From DASRYH01 sp035687245 (GTDB lineage: Bacteria > Actinomycetota > Coriobacteriia > Anaerosomatales > PHET01): a stretch of DNA of 64,000 nt. The stretch's first letter is position 1. Every line of letters starts with the position of its first letter. The stretch spans positions 193,431-257,430 of the forward strand of contig DASRYH010000008.1 of NCBI GenBank assembly GCA_035687245.1. The letters run 5' to 3'. Made by a program: the position numbers and the translations under genes. Shown here piece after piece: positions 17,270 through 24,345 of this stretch. The notes below the pieces were generated by a model, which saw nothing but the letters and a program-made list of their open reading frames with translations, was not told the DNA's origin and did no database searches.

Positions 17270-18756
17270 CCTCCGCACACACGACCCCAACGGGTGCGCC
17301 CAAGCGCGGACCCCGCGAGCTGATCTTCGAGCTGGGTGCTCCTGAATCGAGCTGCGTGCTCGCTCCCGAGATGGATGTGCCAGAGATCGACCTTTCGGCA
17401 GCTCTGGGTGGAGCGATCCGCTCCGCTGCTCCCGCCCTCGCGCAGGTGACCGAGCTCGAGATCATGCGCCACTACGCGCATCTGGCCGAGATGAACTTCG
17501 GCGTCGACTCGGGCTTCTACCCGCTGGGCAGCTGCACGATGAAGTACAACCCGCGCATCAACGAGGATGCCGCGCGCCTTGAAGGCTTCGCGGGTCTGCA
17601 CCCGTACCAGCCGGTGGACACGATCCAGGGCGCGCTGCAGCTGATGGTGGAGCTCTCTGAGTCTCTTGCCGAAGTGTCCGGGCTGCCAGGCGTGACGCTG
17701 CAGCCTGCCGCCGGCGCTCACGGCGAGCTCACCGCTCTCATGTGCTTCCGCGCGGCACACACGGCGGCTGGCGACCCTCGCAAGAAGGTCATCATTCCGA
17801 ACACAGCGCACGGCACCAACCCTGCGACCGTGACGATGTGCGGCTACGAGACCGTCACCATCCCAAGCGACGAGCGCGGCTTGGTGGATCTCGAGGCTCT
17901 CAAGGCCGCACTCGATGAAGATGTTGCGGCGTTCATGCTCACGAACCCCAACACGCTGGGCCTCTTCGACCCGCAGATTCTCGAGATCACTGCTGCCGTT
18001 CATTCGGTGGGCGCCTACGCCTACTGCGACGGCGCGAACCTCAACGCGGTCATGGGAAAGACACGCCCGGGTGACCAGGGCTTCGATGCGCTTCACATCA
18101 ACCTGCACAAGACGTTCTCGACGCCGCACGGTGGCGGCGGTCCCGGTTCCGGCCCCGTGTGCGTGACGGCGGACCTGGCGCGCTTTCTGCCCGGACCGCT
18201 TCCGGTACGTGCGGAAGAGGGCTTCTCCTTAGAGTCGCCCGAGGAGTCGATCGGCCGCGTCCGCAGCTTCTATGGCAACTTCGGCGTGCTCGTACGCGCG
18301 TACGCGTACGTGAAAGCGCTGGGCGGAGAGGGTCTGCGCGAGGTGTCTGAGCAGGCGGTCCTTTCGGCGAACTACATGAGGGTGCGCTTGAACGACGTCT
18401 TCGACGTGCCGTTCGACCGTACCTGCATGCACGAGTTCGTGATGTCGGGCGCGCGCCAGAAGCGTGAAGGTGGCGTGCGCACTCTGGACATGGCCAAGAG
18501 GCTGCTCGACTACGGCTTCCACCCGCCCACGGTCTACTTCCCGCTGCTCGTCGAAGAGGCGCTCATGATCGAGCCCACCGAGACCGAGCCGCTCTCCGCA
18601 CTCGACGCCTTCATCGGCGCTATGCGCGCGATTGCCGAAGAGGCCGCGAGCGATGCAGACGTCGTGAAGGGTGCTCCGTACACGACGCCGGTCAAGCGGC
18701 TCGACGAGGCCCGTGCGGCACGCGAGACGATCCTGCGGTACCGCCCCGAGCAGTAG
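17266..18756 (+). CDS. gcvPB: Glycine dehydrogenase (decarboxylating) subunit 2
   Basis: The 496-residue C-terminal half of the split P-protein carries the PLP-binding lysine K282 in NLHKTFSTPHGGGG. FYPLGSCTMKYNP near residue 88 is another family hallmark. The start is GTG 17266 overlapping the gcvPA stop (GTGA); an open frame extends further upstream only within gcvPA. Together with GcvPA it forms the heterotetrameric decarboxylase. In fermenting anaerobes the system can run in either direction, linking glycine to C1-folate. Confidence 0.95.
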   Translation: MTSAHTTPTGAPKRGPRELIFELGAPESSCVLAPEMDVPEIDLSAALGGAIRSAAPALAQVTELEIMRHYAHLAEMNFGVDSGFYPLGSCTMKYNPRINEDAARLEGFAGLHPYQPVDTIQGALQLMVELSESLAEVSGLPGVTLQPAAGAHGELTALMCFRAAHTAAGDPRKKVIIPNTAHGTNPATVTMCGYETVTIPSDERGLVDLEALKAALDEDVAAFMLTNPNTLGLFDPQILEITAAVHSVGAYAYCDGANLNAVMGKTRPGDQGFDALHINLHKTFSTPHGGGGPGSGPVCVTADLARFLPGPLPVRAEEGFSLESPEESIGRVRSFYGNFGVLVRAYAYVKALGGEGLREVSEQAVLSANYMRVRLNDVFDVPFDRTCMHEFVMSGARQKREGGVRTLDMAKRLLDYGFHPPTVYFPLLVEEALMIEPTETEPLSALDAFIGAMRAIAEEAASDADVVKGAPYTTPVKRLDEARAARETILRYRPEQ

Positions 18757-18757
18757 C

Positions 18758-19534
18758 GTGACCGCCTGGAGACTAGTGATAGACGGCCCGGTCGATGGAG
18801 CCACCAACATGGCCATCGACCGGGCCGTTCAACTATCCGTTGAGGCTGGAGAGCAGCCGCCGACGCTGCGGCTCTACCAGTGGCAGCGTCCGACGGTCAC
18901 GCTTGGGCGCTTTCAGAGCGCCGAAGGCGTCGACCTCGACTACTGCCGCGACAACGGTATCGATGTCGTGCGGCGCTTCACGGGCGGCAGGGGAGTGCTA
19001 CACGACGACGAGCTCACCTACTGCGTGGTCGCGGGGACCAAAGATGGCATCCCCCGAGGTGTCGCCGCGTCCTACCGACACCTGAGCGAAGTGCTCGCGG
19101 AGGCCTACGTGCGCCTGGGAGTCACTCAGGCGGCGGTCACTCAGCGGGATAGCGCGCCGAGCGCGTCATCGGCCTGCTACCTGGCCACGACTCGTGCTGA
19201 CCTCTCGGCGGGCGCCCATAAGCTCTCCGGCTCCGCACAGGTCTGGTCGGGCTCCACAGTGATGCAGCACGGCTCCTTCACGATCAGCCGTGACGTGGAT
19301 CGGGAGGCGCAGGTCTTTCGGCTGAGTACTCAGGAGGCCGCAGACCTCGCTGCTCACACGCTCACTTTCATCGATGCGCTCGGGCGGCGGGTCAGCATCG
19401 AGGAGATTCAGCAGGCGTCAATCGGGGCGTTTGCAGACGTGCTCGGCGCCGAGTTTGAGCTTTCGGATCTGGCCGAAGCAGAACGCTCGTCTGCGAACGC
19501 CTTGATGCACGAGGTTGTAGTTTGTGAGAAGTAA
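18758..19534 (+). CDS. lipM: Octanoyltransferase LipM / lipoate-protein ligase family
   Basis: This 258-residue biotin/lipoate A/B-type protein ligase has the RRFTGGRGVLHD loop at residues 72-83. A cysteine, C140, sits in the SSACYLA segment and K155 in HKLSGSAQ. The cysteine at this place is the feature that separates LipM-type octanoyltransferases from LplA, so I prefer LipM. It moves octanoate from acyl carrier protein to GcvH (K63). The GTG start is two bases after the gcvPB stop, so the carrier, its client enzymes and the modifying enzyme are made together. No lipA is in the window. Confidence 0.85.
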   Translation: MTAWRLVIDGPVDGATNMAIDRAVQLSVEAGEQPPTLRLYQWQRPTVTLGRFQSAEGVDLDYCRDNGIDVVRRFTGGRGVLHDDELTYCVVAGTKDGIPRGVAASYRHLSEVLAEAYVRLGVTQAAVTQRDSAPSASSACYLATTRADLSAGAHKLSGSAQVWSGSTVMQHGSFTISRDVDREAQVFRLSTQEAADLAAHTLTFIDALGRRVSIEEIQQASIGAFADVLGAEFELSDLAEAERSSANALMHEVVVCEK

Positions 19535-19579
19535 GGCTTCAGTACACCTTTAGGGCGGCGCTATGTCAGCCCGTTACGG

Positions 19580-19585
19580 TACAAT
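19580..19585 (+). promoter_or_regulatory. Candidate -10 box upstream of the rsiG-like gene
   Basis: TACAAT at 19580-19585 is a good -10 match, 38 bases before the start of the RsiG-like gene. The -35 region is poor, so an activator or an alternative sigma factor may be needed. Confidence 0.35.
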
Positions 19586-19623
19586 CGGAACCGAGCAGGT
19601 CCTTACGAGGGGAGTGCGGTGTG

Positions 19624-19932
19624 ATGGACGAGCATGTGAACCCGGGCGAGGACGCCCTGTTCGACCTAGGCAAGAAGTCCAATGAGGACCTAAGGTCGCT
19701 CCTCGATGAGCTGCACGCTGAAGAGCAGAGGATCTCGTATCGGCGCCGCGTGCTTCACGGCAAGATCGACATTCTTCGCGCCGAGCTGGTGCGCCGCCTG
19801 AAGTCGGGCCGCGAAGCTGGCGATGACGTCATCAGCGGGCAGGACGTTGCGCGTCTGGTGGACATCCTGTCGAACGACTTGCGCGGGGCATCCCGCTTTG
19901 ATGTGACGGCCGAGGCCGACGAGGACGAGTAG
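19624..19932 (+). CDS. RsiG-like c-di-GMP-binding anti-sigma factor homolog
   Basis: This small helical protein of 102 residues carries one copy of the c-di-GMP-binding signature of the RsiG anti-sigma family, E(X)3S(X)2R(X)3Q(X)3D. Here it is E34, S38, R41, H45 and D49 with exact spacing; Gln is replaced by His. In Streptomyces, RsiG with two copies binds a c-di-GMP dimer and holds sigma WhiG; single-copy relatives act as homodimers. No sigma gene is nearby, so the partner is unknown. Starts GTG 19621 and ATG 19624 are adjacent; GGGGAG lies upstream. It leads a run with a small unknown gene, an FHA gene and an FtsR-like gene. Confidence 0.72.
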   Translation: MDEHVNPGEDALFDLGKKSNEDLRSLLDELHAEEQRISYRRRVLHGKIDILRAELVRRLKSGREAGDDVISGQDVARLVDILSNDLRGASRFDVTAEADEDE

Positions 19933-19962
19933 GTTCTCTTGGGTATCGAGGAAAGGGTATCT

Positions 19963-20220
19963 GTGACCACGATCAACGACCGCATCAAGCAGTTCATGAC
20001 CGACATGGCGTCCGACCCGCTCGAAGAGCGTGTAGTCGAATACGTCGTGCGCGAGGTACACAACGGGCGCCGGCTGATGGAAGTCATCGACGATCCGTAT
20101 GTGCGCAACCGTATCAACGAAGAGAAGCGTGCATCGATTCTTGAGAGCCCGGAGATCGTCGAGGCCCTCGAGAGTGAGATTCGTGCGAGCATGACCCGCA
20201 AGGACCTCGACTTCTCCTAA
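19963..20220 (+). CDS. Small conserved-looking helical protein of unknown function
   Basis: This 85-residue, acidic and mostly helical protein has no motif I recognise. It contains the segments MASDPLEERVVEYVVREVHNGR and, later, EEKRASILESPEIVEALE. It sits 30 bases after the RsiG-like gene and 26 before the FHA gene, in the same direction, so it is probably in the same transcript. GTG 19963 is chosen because AAAGGG lies seven bases upstream; TTG 19939 would add eight residues. Codon use matches its neighbours and supports a real gene. Confidence 0.7.
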   Translation: MTTINDRIKQFMTDMASDPLEERVVEYVVREVHNGRRLMEVIDDPYVRNRINEEKRASILESPEIVEALESEIRASMTRKDLDFS

Positions 20221-20246
20221 GACGACTCGAATGACGGGTGATTGGC

Positions 20247-20693
20247 GTGGCTGAGTGCCCGAAGTGCGGTGCCGCAATCGAGAACCTGAACCTGCCGTGC
20301 GAATCCTGCGGTTGGTCACCTGAGGGTGCGACCGCCTCATTCACACCGATAGGTGACGTCGAAGCCAAGCCGCTCGACTCAGGTCTTGAAGGCCCGGTGC
20401 TAGTCGTCTGCAAGGGACCCCAGCTCGGAGAGAGGTTCTTCCTCGACCGGGCTCAGTTCACTATCGGTCGGGATCCAGGCAGTGACATCTTCCTGAACGA
20501 CATGACTGTGTCACGAGAACACGCGACCCTGTCGGTCGATGCCGGGGACACGGTCACCGTCGCTGACGTCGGCTCTCTGAACGGCACCTACGTCAACGGG
20601 ATCTGCCTGGACAAGGCCGAGCTTACTGATGGCGATGTCGTTCAGATCGGCACGTTCCAGATGGTCTTCCATGGAGGGACGGTCGTTCGATGA
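20247..20693 (+). CDS. Zinc-ribbon plus FHA-domain protein (GarA-like)
   Basis: The protein has 148 residues: a zinc ribbon with C4-x2-C7 and C18-x2-C21, a short linker containing Thr/Ser (ATASFT), then an FHA domain. The FHA core residues G74-R75, S89-R-E-H92 and N112-G are present, so phosphothreonine binding should work. Its context matches mycobacterial GarA (FHA, next to an FtsR-type MerR gene and near gcvH), which regulates glutamate metabolism. GarA has no zinc ribbon, so function may differ. Start GTG 20247 is preceded by GGGTGA; GTG 20238 is an alternative. Confidence 0.82.
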   Translation: MAECPKCGAAIENLNLPCESCGWSPEGATASFTPIGDVEAKPLDSGLEGPVLVVCKGPQLGERFFLDRAQFTIGRDPGSDIFLNDMTVSREHATLSVDAGDTVTVADVGSLNGTYVNGICLDKAELTDGDVVQIGTFQMVFHGGTVVR

Positions 20694-21397
20694 GTAGCAG
20701 GGACTACCTCACGATCGGGGAGGTCGTCCAGCGCTTGCTGCCGGCCTACCCGGACCTCTCAATCAGCAAGGTGCGCTTCCTTGAGGAGGAGGGTCTGGTC
20801 ACTCCCGAGCGCACCGCTGGTGGCTATCGCAAGTTCACGCCCAACGATGTGGTGCGTATCGAGATGGTGCTGCGCCTTCAGCGCGACCACTTCCTGCCGC
20901 TCGCGGTGATCCGCGAGAAGCTCTCCGATCTCGATCGCGGTCGTATGCCGGTCGAGCTCCAGAAGACGCCCGTGGGCGGAACAGAGCCGCTGCCTTTCGG
21001 CGCGGTCGATGACGGCCCGCTCGCTCTCGAAGACGCCCCTTCGGCACTTGGTGTTCCTGTGAGCTTCATTCGGGAACTCGCCGAGTTCGGCATAGTGAAG
21101 ATCGAGAAGGGCGATTCGGGCGAGCAGATCGATCGCAGCGACATTGCGACCGTCCACTCGGCGTGGGACCTGCGCAAGTTCGGCGTCGAGCCTCGGCACC
21201 TCAGGATGTATGCAGCATCGGCTGATCGCGAAGCTGCGCTCTTCCAGCAGATTCTGATGCCTGCGTTCCGCCACCGCACTCCCGAGACGCGTCAGAAGCT
21301 CAACGAGACACTCAACGAGCTGTGCTCCCTGACCGATGCGCTCAAGAGCCGGCTGCTGCGGCGCGCGCTCGACTCCGCTTTCGAGGACCTCAAGTGA
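20690..21397 (+). CDS. ftsR: MerR-family regulator, FtsR-like
   Basis: The protein has 235 residues with an N-terminal winged-helix MerR DNA-binding domain (YLTIGEVVQRL, then ISKVRFLEEEGL and GGYRKFT) and a long helical C-terminus without metal-binding cysteines. This matches the actinobacterial FtsR/Rv1828 type, reported as an activator of ftsZ and other genes. The ATG overlaps the FHA gene's stop (ATGA). The garA-ftsR pairing is a recurring actinobacterial arrangement, which raises confidence in both calls. No ftsZ is in the window. Confidence 0.8.
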   Translation: MSSRDYLTIGEVVQRLLPAYPDLSISKVRFLEEEGLVTPERTAGGYRKFTPNDVVRIEMVLRLQRDHFLPLAVIREKLSDLDRGRMPVELQKTPVGGTEPLPFGAVDDGPLALEDAPSALGVPVSFIRELAEFGIVKIEKGDSGEQIDRSDIATVHSAWDLRKFGVEPRHLRMYAASADREAALFQQILMPAFRHRTPETRQKLNETLNELCSLTDALKSRLLRRALDSAFEDLK

Positions 21398-21401
21398 GCC
21401 G

Positions 21402-21839
21402 ATGACGCAGATCGACCACTACACGCCCCCGCAACCGCCCGAAGCGCAACAGGAACACCCGCCGCTCGACGAGATAGCCTTCGCTCATCCCAGCGAGCGG
21501 GTCGCCGCCGAGATCCTGGACTACTACCAGATCCGCTGGCTCTACGAACCCACGAGGTTTCCGATTCAGTGGGACGGAGAGGGCAGGGTCATCGCGTACT
21601 TCACGCCCGACTTCTTTCTGCCGGACTTCGATCTCTACATCGAGCTCACCACGATGAGCCAGAAGCTCGTGACAAAGAAGAACCGTAAGGTGCGACGCCT
21701 CAAGGAGCTCTACCCGGACGTGAACATCAAGGTCTTCTACCAGAAGGACTTCCGTGCGCTTCTGGCTCGCTTCGGAATCGCGAGCCATCCTCGCTTGCAG
21801 GCTGATGGCGGCGGATACGGCGCCGCCGAAGGGGAGTGA
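21402..21839 (+). CDS. Small protein with PD-(D/E)XK-like nuclease fold
   Basis: This 145-residue protein has residues laid out as in the restriction-endonuclease-like fold. E32/E37 are in a first helix, P69-D70 and D75/D77 are on the next strands (FTPDFFLPDFDLYI), and E81-L-T83 follows, with a lysine-rich helix after it (KKNRK). The usual lysine of the E-x-K is replaced by Thr, so catalysis may depend on another lysine or be absent. It lies four bases after ftsR and overlaps hpt. The comparable mycobacterial locus carries a different nuclease-like gene. Function unknown. Confidence 0.6.
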   Translation: MTQIDHYTPPQPPEAQQEHPPLDEIAFAHPSERVAAEILDYYQIRWLYEPTRFPIQWDGEGRVIAYFTPDFFLPDFDLYIELTTMSQKLVTKKNRKVRRLKELYPDVNIKVFYQKDFRALLARFGIASHPRLQADGGGYGAAEGE

Positions 21840-22387
21840 GCCCGCTGCACGAGCTGCCGCCGGGCTGCCGGCGAGTCGCACTCACTGAAGAGGTTCTGCA
21901 GGCCCGAATCGCCGAACTCGGGGCCGAGATCACCGCGCACCACGCAGGCCACCCGGTGCGGCTGGTGACGGTGTTGCGCGGCGGCCTGTTCTTCCTGGCG
22001 GACCTGTGCCGGCACATCGACTTGGATATCGCGCTGGACTTCATGGCGGTTGCACCGTACGTGCAGGGAGCCGGTGGGGTGGTGCGTGTCACGAAGGACC
22101 TCGATGACTCCGTCGCCGGCGCACGCGTGATCCTCGTCGAAGACGTCGTCGACACCGGACTCACCGTGAACTACGTGCTCAATTTCCTCCGGACTCACAA
22201 CCCCGAGTCGGTAGAGGTTTGTGCGCTTCTCGACAAGCATGCTCGCCGAATTGCACCGGTGCCGGTCACCTACACGGGCTTCAAGATGAGCGACCGCTTC
22301 CTTGTGGGCTACGGCTTGGATCTCGCAGGACGCTATCGAAACCTGCCCTACATCGCCGAACTCGAAGAGCACGTGGCTCTTGGCTAG
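21836..22387 (+). CDS. hpt: Hypoxanthine phosphoribosyltransferase
   Basis: This 183-residue type I PRTase has the PRPP-binding loop VILVEDVVDTGLT in mid-sequence and the LRGGLFFLADL segment at the expected N-terminal place. It salvages hypoxanthine or guanine to IMP or GMP. The start is GTG 21836 overlapping the upstream stop; the AGGGG stretch there is very close to the start, so coupling with the upstream gene probably matters. apt follows after 74 bases, giving a purine salvage pair that fits with the nucleobase permeases at 36-39 kb. Confidence 0.9.
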   Translation: MSPLHELPPGCRRVALTEEVLQARIAELGAEITAHHAGHPVRLVTVLRGGLFFLADLCRHIDLDIALDFMAVAPYVQGAGGVVRVTKDLDDSVAGARVILVEDVVDTGLTVNYVLNFLRTHNPESVEVCALLDKHARRIAPVPVTYTGFKMSDRFLVGYGLDLAGRYRNLPYIAELEEHVALG

Positions 22388-22461
22388 AAGACGGTAGTGA
22401 TGCACATGGCTGCGTGCGCTACTCTGTGACGGTCGTTTTGAACCTCTCAAGGAGGCCTGCC

Positions 22462-22980
22462 TTGGATCTTTCGAGCTACATCCGTGACATTCCCGACTGG
22501 CCGACAGAAGGCGTCATGTTCAAAGACATCACGCCGCTGCTCCAGAGTCCGGAGGGCTTTCGCGAGGCTATCGATACGCTGGCCGAGCAGTACCAGAACA
22601 TCGGCGTGACCAAGGTGATGGGTGCTGAGGCGCGCGGCTTCATCTTCGGCGGGGCGCTGGCCTACACTCTCGGCGCAGGCTTCGTGCCTGCCCGCAAGCC
22701 GGGAAAGCTGCCGTGGACGACTACGAGCGTGACCTACGATCTTGAGTACGGCACCGACTCGCTTGAGATGCATGCAGATGCGGTAGGCCCTGCAGACAAG
22801 GTACTGATCGTCGACGACGTGCTGGCCACCGGCGGCACGGCCGCCGCTAAGGCGGAGCTGGTGACCGCAACGGGCGCTGAGGTCGTGGGCTTTGCCTTCC
22901 TGATAGAGCTGGACTTCTTGTCGGGACGCGACAAGCTCCCGGCGGGCTCCAAGATAGTCTCGCTCATCCGCGTCCCCTAG
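22462..22980 (+). CDS. apt: Adenine phosphoribosyltransferase
   Basis: This 172-residue enzyme makes AMP from adenine and PRPP. The start is a TTG codon at 22462 with an ideal AAGGAGG six bases upstream. The resulting N-terminus DLSSYIRDIPDWP matches the family, and the length is standard. The PRPP loop is VLIVDDVLATGGTA, and the family segment EARGFIFG is near residue 57. Longer upstream readings run into hpt. A strong hairpin follows the stop. Confidence 0.93.
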   Translation: MDLSSYIRDIPDWPTEGVMFKDITPLLQSPEGFREAIDTLAEQYQNIGVTKVMGAEARGFIFGGALAYTLGAGFVPARKPGKLPWTTTSVTYDLEYGTDSLEMHADAVGPADKVLIVDDVLATGGTAAAKAELVTATGAEVVGFAFLIELDFLSGRDKLPAGSKIVSLIRVP

Positions 22981-23009
22981 ACTGCCGAAAACACCTGTGT
23001 AGAACCTGT

Positions 23010-23033
23010 GCGGGCCCGCGTCAGCGGGCCCGC
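23010..23033 (+). terminator. Strong GC hairpin after apt
   Basis: GCGGGCCCGC (23010-23019) pairs perfectly with GCGGGCCCGC (23024-23033) across a four-base loop. No U-run follows, so it is a candidate Rho-independent-like terminator of the hpt-apt transcript with an atypical tail. Confidence 0.55.
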
Positions 23034-23114
23034 GCGTGCTACCATGGGTAGTGTCACAGAGACGTAAGTGGCACCTCATGTAGTAGCACTGGATCGCAGC
23101 TGGAGGACCACCAG

Positions 23115-24245
23115 GTGGCAGCCACGCCGATGCGCCCCACGCGCTGGCGCTCACTGCGTGCAATTGTGGCGTTCGCGCTTGTCGCGTCGCTCATCGTTCC
23201 TGCCTCCGCACTCGCTGCTCCCACCAACGCCCAGATCAAGGCCACTCAGGCTGAAGCCGCTCGAGCGCAGAACAAGCTCGACGATCTTCAGGACGAGGTC
23301 GAGGAGCGCGCCGAAGAGCAGGCAGCTGCCGAAGACGAACTGGCCAAGACAAAGAAGCGGCTTGAGGTCACCCAGAGCGATATCACCTCCGCGCAGGCCC
23401 ATGTCAACGCATCGCAAGCACGTCTCAACCGCCGCGTAGAGACGGTCTATCGCGGGGGAGAGATCGACCCGATCGTCCTAGTGCTGGGAGCAACGTCTTT
23501 CGAAGATCTTGTAACGCGCATGGAGCTGCTCCGCCGAATCGAGGCCAATGACGCCTCACTTCTCGCAGACGTCGAGGCCGCTCGTGCCGAGCTGCAGACG
23601 CTCTACGAATCGCTGGATGCGCGCAAGAACGAGCAGGTAGCCCTTGTCGCGCAGGTCCGATCCAAGTCCCAGGAGACTCAACGTGCGCTGGGCGCCCAGC
23701 AGCAGTACCTGAAGACGATCGGTGCGAAGCTCAAGAAGCTCATCGCTGCCGAGCGCGAACGCCTGGCCAAGATCGCAAGACAACGGGCCGCCGAGGCCGC
23801 CCGTAGAGCCGCTGCACTGGCCCGCGCTTCCGGTCGCAGTACCTCGGGTTCACTCCCTTCGGCGCATACCGACGTCGTTACCGTCGCGCGGCGCTACATC
23901 GGCAAGACGCCGTACGTGTGGGGCGGCACGACTCCGGCGGGCTTCGACTGCAGCGGTCTGACGTTGTACTGCTATCGCGAGATCGGCATCACGCTTCCTC
24001 GAACCTCACGTATGCAGTACCGCGTCGGCTCCTTCATCGGTCCGGACAGGCTGGACCTGCTCAAGCCCGGCGACCTCGTGTTCTTTGGCACGAACGGGGA
24101 CCCGAATCGCGTGCATCATGTGGGCATCTACTCCGGCGGCGGACACTTCATCCATGCGCCACAGACCGGGATGCGAGTGTCCGAGTCATCGCTGAACGCC
24201 CGTATCCTGTCCAGAGGCGATTACGTAGGCGCCATTCGCCCCTGA
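23115..24245 (+). CDS. NlpC/P60 peptidoglycan endopeptidase with N-terminal coiled coil
   Basis: This exported protein of 376 residues begins with a signal peptide (residues 1-35, SALA cleavage region). A long Ala/Glu/Gln-rich coiled coil (about 38-240) precedes the NlpC/P60 domain with C279 in FDCSG, a histidine in VHHVGIY (334-335) and H347. This matches RipA/CwlO-type hydrolases that cut peptide stems during growth or daughter-cell separation, the coiled coil serving for docking or autoinhibition. The GTG start has GGAGG eight bases upstream. The gene is flanked by the apt hairpin and the ior promoter. Confidence 0.92.
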   Translation: MAATPMRPTRWRSLRAIVAFALVASLIVPASALAAPTNAQIKATQAEAARAQNKLDDLQDEVEERAEEQAAAEDELAKTKKRLEVTQSDITSAQAHVNASQARLNRRVETVYRGGEIDPIVLVLGATSFEDLVTRMELLRRIEANDASLLADVEAARAELQTLYESLDARKNEQVALVAQVRSKSQETQRALGAQQQYLKTIGAKLKKLIAAERERLAKIARQRAAEAARRAAALARASGRSTSGSLPSAHTDVVTVARRYIGKTPYVWGGTTPAGFDCSGLTLYCYREIGITLPRTSRMQYRVGSFIGPDRLDLLKPGDLVFFGTNGDPNRVHHVGIYSGGGHFIHAPQTGMRVSESSLNARILSRGDYVGAIRP

Positions 24246-24281
24246 ATGGGCGTCGCGAACTGCGGTTTATGCACTCTGCTG

Positions 24282-24323
24282 TGTTATGATTCGCGCACCT
24301 TGATCGGCCGGTCGGGGCCGATC
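24282..24323 (+). promoter_or_regulatory. Extended -10 promoter and 5' hairpin of the ior-liv operon
   Basis: TGT-TATGAT (24282-24290) is an extended -10 element with a weak -35. The predicted transcript starts near 24297. It would carry at its very 5' end the hairpin GATCGGCC (24302-24309) paired with GGCCGATC (24316-24323), ahead of the GTG start at 24346. The hairpin could stabilise the long mRNA or bind a regulator. Confidence 0.45.
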
Positions 24324-24345
24324 GCATCCTGACAAGGGGCTGTGC

